Assembly: GCA_012515495.1 (NCBI GenBank)
Contig: JAAYYH010000230.1
Coordinates: 1 to 6,104 of the forward strand
Direction of reading: 5' to 3'
DNA length: 6,104 nt
DNA from: Coriobacteriaceae bacterium
Lineage (GTDB): Bacteria > Actinomycetota > Coriobacteriia > Coriobacteriales > UBA8131
Positions 1-5,279 of the stretch are shown here, piece by piece. How positions within the stretch are numbered: the stretch's first letter is position 1; each line of letters starts with the position of its first letter. The notes under the pieces are model-generated. The model did no database searches and was not told where the DNA came from. It saw nothing but the letters and a program-made list of their open reading frames with translations. Position numbers and translations under genes: made by a program.

Positions 1-1
1 A

Positions 2-400
2 CAATCGCAGCAATCGCAGTCAGTTGGGTCTGGAGCCGCCGCAACCGCCGACGAAGGATATAGCCAAGGTGACGCGGCAATCGCGGAGCTGTTTGAGACT
101 AAGGCGCAAAGCACGATGGTCAAAGGTAGTGGCCACGTGCTGCGCCTGCTCAGTGATGATAACGATGGGAGCCGTCATCAGCGCTTCATCATCGAGTTGG
201 CTAGCGGCCACACTTTGTTGATCGCCCACAATATCGACTTGGCACCGCGCGTTGAGCCTTTGACGGTGGGCGACACCGTGACCTTCTTTGGCGAGTACGA
301 ATACAGCGAAGAGGGTGGCACCGTCCACTGGACTCATAAAGACCCTCAAAAGCAGCACGTCGCCGGCTACATCGAGGTGAACGGAAAGCGCTTCCAGTGA
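2..400 (+). CDS. DUF3465 domain protein, 5' end outside window
   Basis: The reading frame is open from the left edge and stops with TGA at 398-400, giving 132 visible residues; the true start lies upstream. The first ~20 residues are Gln/Ser/Ala/Gly-rich, like a flexible linker after a signal peptide or membrane anchor. The domain proper covers about residues 25-131. It shows the signature I associate with DUF3465: RHQRFI (58-63), LIAHNIDLAPR (73-83), GDTVTFFGEYE (90-100), VHWTHKDP (108-115) and a final H..GYI...GK (119-129). The spaced His residues and the GEYE/HWTHKDP blocks suggest a small beta-barrel (OB-like) fold, but no biochemical role is established for the family to my knowledge. 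An internal ATG at 116 would cut off the upstream part of the domain, so it is not a plausible start. The gene is convergent with the S8 protease gene. Family call is fairly sure; function unknown. Confidence 0.85.
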   Translation, partial: QSQQSQSVGSGAAATADEGYSQGDAAIAELFETKAQSTMVKGSGHVLRLLSDDNDGSRHQRFIIELASGHTLLIAHNIDLAPRVEPLTVGDTVTFFGEYEYSEEGGTVHWTHKDPQKQHVAGYIEVNGKRFQ

Positions 401-421
401 AGGCAAGCGCTTTCCGTATTT
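381..421 (+). terminator. Probable terminator overlapping the end of the DUF3465 gene
   Basis: ACGGAAAGCGCTT at 381-393 is matched exactly by its reverse complement at 405-417, a perfect 13-bp stem with an 11-base loop. The left arm encodes the last sense codons (around G-K-R-F) and the stop codon lies in the loop. The right arm runs into ATTTA, a weak T-run. Stem strength favours a rho-independent terminator for the + strand gene. The short T tract makes termination efficiency uncertain, and the stem may instead protect the 3' end of the mRNA. Confidence 0.6.
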
Positions 422-478
422 AGAAGTTCACCAATGAGCGAAAGAGCGATGAGCATCGTTAATTATTCGGTCTTTTAC

Positions 479-2629
479 CTATCCGGTTTTGACCATCGTG
501 AAGTCGACAGATATCTCACTGTTCAAGTCCCCCGTATCTGAGACGTAGAGCCTTCCGGTTGCTCGCAGTGGATCCGAGGTCGTATCGAAGACGATGGTGG
601 TGTCTCCCCATTGCCACCAATTGGAAGCGAATGGATCGTCGGATACTCGGATGTCTCTACCAACAAAGGTCTTACTGGCCTCGTTGTAGGTACCGGTGAG
701 TATGGTTCCGGTACTGTTGGCGAAGGTGATCTTCATGGAGGTACCATTCTGTTCCACCTTGGCTTGGAAATCCTTGATTGGATCGGTGCTCTCCCATAAC
801 GTTGCTGTTCCAGAGGCGCTATACGTTCCCACAACATCGGCTTGCGGACTGAGCGTCATATAGGCGCAGGCGCCGTTATCCAAACGACTGACGCGCACAA
901 AGACCTCGTCCTTGTCCAGTGAGATCTCCCATGTAGCATCTCCGCCAACCGCTACAGACTGAGTTGTGTCCCCCGTTAGGCTGTGTTGCCCGTTGACCTC
1001 CAACTTCACTTCTGCGCCACTACCTAAGGATGCTGATATATGAGCCGACAGCAGATAATCCGTACCGCTTCCCTTGGCGCTCAGTGTGATAGTGCTGATA
1101 TCGAGAAGTTGCTGCATATTGAATGGGGGAAGATCCTGCTTCTCACGCATATCGTTGATTGTCTGCAGTACGGCTTGGTCAACCCTGAGAACGCCCGCGC
1201 CCATGCCTTCTGGTATGGGGATGGATTGGTTGCCTGTTGTGACTCCAGGGGCAGCAGTCTTCACCAGTATCTCTTTGATCTGCTCGGCATTAAGCTCTGG
1301 ATTGATCGATTGGATCAAAGCGATAGCCGAGGTGACCTGAGGGGCTGAGAAGCTCGTGCCGTTCGACTTGATCGGTTGTCCATTCTCATCAGTGCCCACC
1401 ACCATCTGCACACCTGGCGCAGAGAGCGTGACTTCTCCGCCCTCGGTTGCCTTGCAGGAGAAATCGGCGCGAGAGCCGTCGTTCTTGATGGCTCCCACTG
1501 TGATCACGTTGGGCAATTTCAACCCAGCCGGACAATCATTCTTTCCATTGAGCAAGCCTTGGGTGCCATCTGCATTGCCTGCGTTGCCCGCGCTGGCAAC
1601 AAACATCACTCCAGGTTTTGTTTCCTGCATCTTCTTGAAGAATTTCTCGTAGGCTTTCGCGATAGGCTCATAAGCATCCCTTGGTGGCTTGAAGTTGAAA
1701 GAGCAGTTGATTACCGTTGCTCCGTCATCTACCATCTTCTTAAGGTAGATCAAGGTTTTGTCGGTATAGGCTACACCGTTTGCTGGGTCAACGAACTGCG
1801 TCAGATCCTCTGAATCGGCCTGCGTAGGTGTGAACTGCGGATTAGCATCGAAGTTGTTCTTCACATCGATGCTGAGGTTCTCTCCCAACACGCTGGCAAC
1901 ACCAACCATACCGCTATTATCAGCATCCGCGCCGATCACGTGAGCGACTCGTGTCCCGTGCGTGAATCCGCCACTCACTATCTGATTGTTCTTCTTCGCG
2001 GGATCATCTGTGGTGTCTCCCGAGAGCTTGACCTTTCCGCCAAATTCATCCGAGCCTGTGTAGAATGCTTCATCGAGGACACCAACGTTGACTTTATTCA
2101 GCTCGACTCCGCTACCCTTGAGGATCTTCCAGGCGTTCTCCATGCCGATGAGGTTGTAGTGAGAATTTGCGGGATCGGCGAATGCGGGGTCCTTAAGTGG
2201 AGTGCATGCTGTTCCGGCTGAGTCTGATCCAAAGTATGGCACGTTGGGGAAAACCGTCTCAACGCCGTCGATCGCGGCGAGAGCGTCTAAGGTGGCATTG
2301 AGTTCAGCTTCGGTTGTATTGGCAGTTTCAACTTGATAGAGGTTGATGAACTCCAGCTCGCCAACTACAGCACCGCTGATATCCTGAATGATCTCCTCTG
2401 CAGCCGATTTATCGACATCATCCCTGAACACGATGATGACCTGATTGGCGGGTACATCGCCCCATTTCTCGGTTGCGATGATGGAGCTGGGGTCGGGATC
2501 TTTGTAGGTTGCGATTCCCTGATCGACAGGGCCAGCAGCTTGATCGGATGGCTGGGAGCAGCCAAATCCGCAAGCCGTAAGCGCGAAAAGCATGAACGCG
2601 GCTAGAAGGTAGAACACTATTCTTTTCAT
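479..2629 (-). CDS. S8 family (subtilisin-like) serine protease, lipoprotein
   Basis: A 716-residue secreted, lipid-anchored peptidase. The signal peptide MKRIVFYLLAAFMLFALTAC ends in a lipobox (LTAC) with lipidated Cys20. Residues ~62-130 (NQVIIVF to VETVFPNV) look like an I9/fervidolysin-type propeptide. The subtilase core (~155-490) carries Asp186 in VGVLDEAFY, His224 in THGTRVAHVIGA, oxyanion Asn349 in ASAGN and Ser426 in NGTSFSAP, so the catalytic set is complete. The Asp and His motifs deviate from the usual D-T/S-G and HGTHVAG. Residues ~497-716 are an unrecognised beta-rich extension, perhaps two domains. The second ATG of an ATG-ATG pair is chosen because AAGGGGAGG then sits 5 bases upstream; the first ATG (2632) leaves only 2. 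A reading frame extending to 2758 has no ribosome site and would put 43 residues before the signal peptide. The gene stands alone, divergent from the CCG gene. The substrate is unknown. Confidence 0.93.
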   Translation of the reverse strand: MKRIVFYLLAAFMLFALTACGFGCSQPSDQAAGPVDQGIATYKDPDPSSIIATEKWGDVPANQVIIVFRDDVDKSAAEEIIQDISGAVVGELEFINLYQVETANTTEAELNATLDALAAIDGVETVFPNVPYFGSDSAGTACTPLKDPAFADPANSHYNLIGMENAWKILKGSGVELNKVNVGVLDEAFYTGSDEFGGKVKLSGDTTDDPAKKNNQIVSGGFTHGTRVAHVIGADADNSGMVGVASVLGENLSIDVKNNFDANPQFTPTQADSEDLTQFVDPANGVAYTDKTLIYLKKMVDDGATVINCSFNFKPPRDAYEPIAKAYEKFFKKMQETKPGVMFVASAGNAGNADGTQGLLNGKNDCPAGLKLPNVITVGAIKNDGSRADFSCKATEGGEVTLSAPGVQMVVGTDENGQPIKSNGTSFSAPQVTSAIALIQSINPELNAEQIKEILVKTAAPGVTTGNQSIPIPEGMGAGVLRVDQAVLQTINDMREKQDLPPFNMQQLLDISTITLSAKGSGTDYLLSAHISASLGSGAEVKLEVNGQHSLTGDTTQSVAVGGDATWEISLDKDEVFVRVSRLDNGACAYMTLSPQADVVGTYSASGTATLWESTDPIKDFQAKVEQNGTSMKITFANSTGTILTGTYNEASKTFVGRDIRVSDDPFASNWWQWGDTTIVFDTTSDPLRATGRLYVSDTGDLNSEISVDFTMVKTG

Positions 2630-2634
2630 CATTG

Positions 2635-2643
2635 CCTCCCCTT
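2635..2643 (-). promoter_or_regulatory. Strong ribosome binding site deciding the S8 protease start
   Basis: Read on the minus strand, AAGGGGAGG precedes the paired ATG codons. The spacer from GGAGG is 2 bases to the first ATG and 5 to the second. This places translation initiation at the signal peptide and argues against the upstream in-frame ATG at 2758. Confidence 0.8.
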
Positions 2644-2692
2644 GAGCAGATATGGTTGCCTGGTGCACCCTTGCGCCAATCCCCTCGAATGC

Positions 2693-2721
2693 CACATACT
2701 TTCTGTGTACTTGTAAGACAA
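2693..2721 (-). promoter_or_regulatory. Candidate promoter of the S8 protease gene
   Basis: On the minus strand TTGTCT (2721-2716) is followed after exactly 17 bases by TATGTG (2698-2693). This is a partial match to the vegetative -35/-10 consensus. It would give a leader of about 50-60 bases before the ribosome site. Both hexamers are imperfect, so this is only a candidate. Confidence 0.3.
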
Positions 2722-2732
2722 ATACTATCACG

Positions 2733-2751
2733 TAGTGCAGAAGCAGCACTA
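2733..2751. repeat. Inverted repeat TAGTGC-N7-GCACTA in the divergent intergenic region
   Basis: TAGTGC at 2733-2738 and its exact complement GCACTA at 2746-2751 flank a 7-base spacer. The repeat lies just upstream of the candidate promoter of the S8 gene and between two divergent genes, so it could be an operator. The same half-site recurs at 2811. No T tract follows on either strand, so a terminator is unlikely. Confidence 0.4.
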
Positions 2752-2799
2752 TCGTCATTGGTAAGCGATGAGATTATTCGCGATCAGAACATGCAGCTA

Positions 2800-2819
2800 T
2801 CGGCACAAAGTAGTGCCGA
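2800..2819. repeat. Inverted repeat TCGGCAC-N6-GTGCCGA upstream of the CCG gene
   Basis: A perfect 7-bp inverted repeat (2800-2806 and 2813-2819) around the spacer AAAGTA ends 30 bases before the chosen start of the CCG protein gene. No promoter for that gene could be placed convincingly. The repeat could be an operator or a leader hairpin. It contains the TAGTGC half-site (2811-2816) also seen in the repeat at 2733-2751. Confidence 0.45.
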
Positions 2820-2839
2820 AATCAGGATATGCCGACATC

Positions 2840-2844
2840 AGGAG
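2840..2844 (+). promoter_or_regulatory. Ribosome binding site deciding the CCG protein start
   Basis: AGGAG sits 5 bases before the ATG at 2850. The alternative in-frame ATG at 2829 has only AGGA one base upstream, which is too close, so 2850 is taken as the start. Confidence 0.75.
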
Positions 2845-2849
2845 AACTC

Positions 2850-3716
2850 ATGAACGCAGTCACATTTGAAGACGCCCTGCTCGAAGAAACCATCTCTTTT
2901 ATGGGCGATAGTACTAGTATCGAGCAGCATGAGGACGAAGAAATAAAAGTGACCGAGTCCCTGTTCTTTCCAGGGTGCTCATTTCTCAACAGCTCCATTG
3001 AGCTGATGGAAGAGGTCTATCTAACATTGCGGTCTGACCATCAGGCTGATGGTATCACGCTGCTGTGTTGCGAGAAGCCACTCGATTACAAAAGTGGTAT
3101 GCAAGAAATCAAGGAGGCATTTTCAAAGAGATTCAGAGAGAGCCTGATCAGTCATGGCGTCAAGCGAATCATCACTGCTTGTCCAAACTGCTTCTATGAA
3201 TTGGGCAAAGTGTGCTCTCAAGATGCGCAGACCAAGGAGATAGAGATCTGTGGTTTACCGCACGTGCTTTTCGATTGTGGCCACATTGTTCCTGCCTCTG
3301 TGTCCGAATCGCTTTTTCCAATCGCCGTTCACGATGCCTGCTCAGATAGAAGTTCTGGCTATTACGCGGATTCAGTGCGGAGGCTGTTCTCAGCTGAACA
3401 TCTAACCGAGCTTGAGCACAGTAGGGGCAGATCCACCTGTTGCGGGTCTATCCCGCGAGCAGCAGGTAAACAAGATCTTGCCGCAAAAGACGCGAGAACG
3501 ATTTTTACAGAGGCAAAACAGGCTGAGGCAAACGCTCTTGTTACCACCTGTATGAGCTGTTCGCGCTTGCTTGTGAAATCGAAGGCAGGTGCCAAAAGCG
3601 ACACAAGCGTTTATCACTACCTGGAGTTAGTGTACGGGAGGAGGGTTGACTGGAAGGCAACTCCAGAACACCTGATCCTACGCTTTCGGTATCAAGGCTT
3701 ATTTAATTTAGACTAA
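2850..3716 (+). CDS. (Fe-S)-binding protein with two CCG modules, HdrB-like
   Basis: A 288-residue soluble protein with no signal peptide or membrane segment. An acidic N-terminal stretch (1-35) precedes two cysteine-rich CCG modules. Module 1 is Cys43 in FFPGCS, Cys73-Cys74 and CPNC (111-114). Module 2 is Cys164 in HDAC, Cys197-Cys198 in CCGSIP and CMSC (234-237). The spacings C-X29-CC-X36-CxxC and C-X32-CC-X35-CxxC are close to the pattern of heterodisulfide reductase HdrB, where such motifs bind noncubane [4Fe-4S] clusters that cleave disulfides. Related modules occur in HdrD, DsrK, GlpC and LutA. No CxxCxxCxxxCP ferredoxin motif is present, so electrons must come from another protein. Module 1 has CCE where CCG is usual. 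Extra cysteines at 122, 134 and 143 fall between the modules. The gene appears monocistronic, convergent with the slipin operon. The fold call is strong; the substrate is unknown. Confidence 0.88.
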   Translation: MNAVTFEDALLEETISFMGDSTSIEQHEDEEIKVTESLFFPGCSFLNSSIELMEEVYLTLRSDHQADGITLLCCEKPLDYKSGMQEIKEAFSKRFRESLISHGVKRIITACPNCFYELGKVCSQDAQTKEIEICGLPHVLFDCGHIVPASVSESLFPIAVHDACSDRSSGYYADSVRRLFSAEHLTELEHSRGRSTCCGSIPRAAGKQDLAAKDARTIFTEAKQAEANALVTTCMSCSRLLVKSKAGAKSDTSVYHYLELVYGRRVDWKATPEHLILRFRYQGLFNLD

Positions 3717-3757
3717 GCAATAGGCCAAATTGTATCCCCAGAGGATTCGAGCGTGTT

Positions 3758-3780
3758 GCTGGCTATTTCCTGCTAGCTTT
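3758..3780 (+). terminator. Weak candidate terminator after the CCG gene
   Basis: GCTGGC (3758-3763) and GCTAGC (3772-3777) form a 6-bp stem with one G-T pair and an 8-base loop, followed by TTT on the + strand. It sits about 40 bases after the CCG stop codon and overlaps the last codons of the convergent slipin gene. The stem is short and the T-run brief, so the call is tentative. Confidence 0.25.
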
Positions 3781-4785
3781 CAATAGGTCCTTCATGCCGT
3801 CATCAAGGACATCGCTGAACCCTTCGCTGAAGCTCGATGGCACAACGATGGTCCCGCCTGTCTCACGCACGCTCTCATAAAGCAGATGCATGGCTCTAAG
3901 CCGCAACGCTGAGTCGTTATCGGCATAGATCCTGCCCATGGTATCCATCATCTCGCAGATATCCTGCTCGGCTTCCATCAGGATGATACGAGCCTTCTTG
4001 CGCTGTTCGGCCTGTGCCTCAAGTGACATCACATCCTGGAGCTCTTTGGGCAGCAAGATATCGCGCACTTCGACCGACAGTATCGTGATACCCCATTTCG
4101 CTACCTTCTCCTCAAGTACTCGTTTGAGTTCTCGGTCCAGTTGCTCGCGCCTGATGGCTACCTCGGCTGCCCCAGCACGGCCAATAGCGTCGCGAAGAGC
4201 CGATTGCGCAGCTAGTTCGACAGCTTTTGTGAAGTTGTTCACCTCTGTGCAGGCTGCCTTCGCATCCCAGACCATCCAAAACAACACGGCATTGACGTTG
4301 AGAGGCACCAGATCGGCAGTGAGTGTTTCCTCGGCACCAAAGGCAGTCACACGCACACGACTGTCTACACGCATCGTATTGCTTTCGATAATGGGGATGG
4401 TCCAAAACAGCCCAGGACCTGAAACCCTGTTGAACTTGCCAAAGCGCAGCACAACCACTTTTTCCCACTGTTGGGCGATATGGATTGATAGTGTGACCAG
4501 TATGGCTATGATCAGAGCGGCCGCTACAGGCGCAAGAAGACTATCTTTTGCGAATAACTGACCTACACCCAATGCTAAGCTGAATGAAAGTGCGAAGATC
4601 ACAGCTGAGAAGAGCACCACACCAACATTGGAAGCTTGTTCTCCCGCCAGCTCAGTGCGGGCCTCTGCTATGACAGCAAGCGAGCGTCTTCTTGCTGTAG
4701 CGCCGCGTGATGCGTAATCTGACATGTCATGTCCCGCACCCACAGCTGAGTCTCTATTCCCGGTGCCATGTCTGCCGATGTTCAC
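3763..4785 (-). CDS. Slipin (stomatin-like SPFH/Band 7 membrane protein)
   Basis: A 340-residue protein. A polar, Arg-rich N-terminus (1-50) is followed by two hydrophobic segments (~53-78 and ~83-105). The SPFH domain follows (~106-267), with QQWEKVVVLRFGKF, GPGLFWTIPIIE, the R-D-S-R-V stretch, SALRDAIGR and WGITILSVEVRDI. A charged helical tail (QAEQRKKAR) and the slipin C-terminal pattern SALRLRAMHLL...GTIVVPSSF (~292-319) complete it. Slipins oligomerise in membranes as scaffolds and are often paired with an NfeD protein; none is visible here. A GTG start at 4785 is chosen: AGGAG lies 9 bases upstream, inside the end of the GntR gene, and the gap to the GntR stop is 4 bases. A TTG at 4824 would overlap GntR and lacks support; an ATG at 4725 (320 residues) is possible. 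It is the last gene of the NrfD-GntR-slipin run. The family is confident, the role inferred. Confidence 0.9.
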   Translation of the reverse strand: MNIGRHGTGNRDSAVGAGHDMSDYASRGATARRRSLAVIAEARTELAGEQASNVGVVLFSAVIFALSFSLALGVGQLFAKDSLLAPVAAALIIAILVTLSIHIAQQWEKVVVLRFGKFNRVSGPGLFWTIPIIESNTMRVDSRVRVTAFGAEETLTADLVPLNVNAVLFWMVWDAKAACTEVNNFTKAVELAAQSALRDAIGRAGAAEVAIRREQLDRELKRVLEEKVAKWGITILSVEVRDILLPKELQDVMSLEAQAEQRKKARIILMEAEQDICEMMDTMGRIYADNDSALRLRAMHLLYESVRETGGTIVVPSSFSEGFSDVLDDGMKDLLKASRK

Positions 4786-4789
4786 AGTA

Positions 4790-5278
4790 TCACGCTCCTG
4801 TTCGTGAGTTGCCGGTCTTGCCAATAAGCTTAGGGTTCATATCCAGTCGTACCACCCGACTCGACGTCCCAACATCCGATTCGGATGGATTGCCATCTTC
4901 TTGCTTGTAGCGCTTGATCTTCCGTGTCATGCGTACCATGATGTCATCGTAAGAAAGACCCAATTCGCGACAAGCGCCGATACAGTCCTCCATGATGGTT
5001 TCGACTTCTTGGATCGATTCTTTGTCGATATCGTCGCTGAGGCTACGGACAAAAGCCCCTCGCCCTCTTGTGGATTCAATATAACCATCGCCCGCAAGGC
5101 TCAGATAGGCCTTGTTGACCGTGTTGTAGTTGATGGACATCTCGGACGCGAGACCCCGCACCGTGGGCAGTTGGTCTCCCGGCTTGAAGTATCCGGATTC
5201 AATCAGGTACACGAGTCTCTGACGAAGTTGCACCCATAAGGGCACATCAGATGTTTGATCGGCTTCGAAAGGTAACAT
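4790..5278 (-). CDS. GntR family transcriptional regulator, YtrA type
   Basis: A 162-residue DNA-binding protein. Residues ~12-78 are a canonical GntR winged helix-turn-helix, with PLWVQLRQRL, SGYFKPGDQLPTVRGLA, the recognition-helix region INYNTVNKAYLSL and the wing RGRGAFV. The remainder has a short helical segment (~84-126, IQEVETIMEDCIGACRELG onward) typical of the small dimerisation region of YtrA regulators, rather than a FadR, UTRA or aminotransferase domain. A further ~35 polar residues (127-162) make it longer than the ~120-130 usual for YtrA proteins. The ATG start has GGAG 9 bases upstream and follows the NrfD stop codon by one base. YtrA proteins commonly repress their own operon, so it probably controls the NrfD and slipin genes; the promoter is outside the window. 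No effector pocket can be identified. Confidence 0.93.
   Translation of the reverse strand: MLPFEADQTSDVPLWVQLRQRLVYLIESGYFKPGDQLPTVRGLASEMSINYNTVNKAYLSLAGDGYIESTRGRGAFVRSLSDDIDKESIQEVETIMEDCIGACRELGLSYDDIMVRMTRKIKRYKQEDGNPSESDVGTSSRVVRLDMNPKLIGKTGNSRTGA
4795..4799 (-). promoter_or_regulatory. Ribosome binding site of the slipin, inside the GntR gene
   Basis: AGGAG read on the minus strand lies within the last codons of the GntR gene, 9 bases before GTG at 4785. This arrangement supports translational coupling and the GTG start over the TTG at 4824. Confidence 0.6.
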
Positions 5279-5279
5279 G

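Noticed and set aside
20..406. - strand open frame (128 codons) opposite the DUF3465 gene
   Set aside because: It mirrors the DUF3465 coding sequence, shows no family features, and its start would lie within the hairpin region.
447..458. Small palindrome CGATG-AG-CATCG after the S8 stop codon as a minus-strand terminator
   Set aside because: The 2-base loop is too tight, the usable stem is about 4 bp, and no proper T-run follows on the minus strand.
1302..1318. Inverted repeat TTGATC-N5-GATCAA
   Set aside because: It lies within well-conserved S8 coding sequence (around IQSINPEL) and is short enough to arise by chance.
1376..1813. + strand open frame (145 codons) opposite the S8 catalytic domain
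   Set aside because: It lies antisense to conserved subtilase motifs and has no plausible ribosome site or domain.
2630..2758. Upstream in-frame ATG at 2758 extending the S8 protease by 43 residues
   Set aside because: There is no ribosome site before it. It would bury a textbook lipoprotein signal peptide internally, and it includes the candidate promoter.
3938..4561. + strand open frame (207 codons) opposite the slipin gene
   Set aside because: Ser/Arg/Thr-rich composition and no recognisable domain. The minus strand holds the conserved SPFH domain.
4786..4824. TTG at 4824 as the slipin start
   Set aside because: It would overlap the GntR gene by 35 bases with no ribosome site. GTG at 4785 has AGGAG at a suitable distance.
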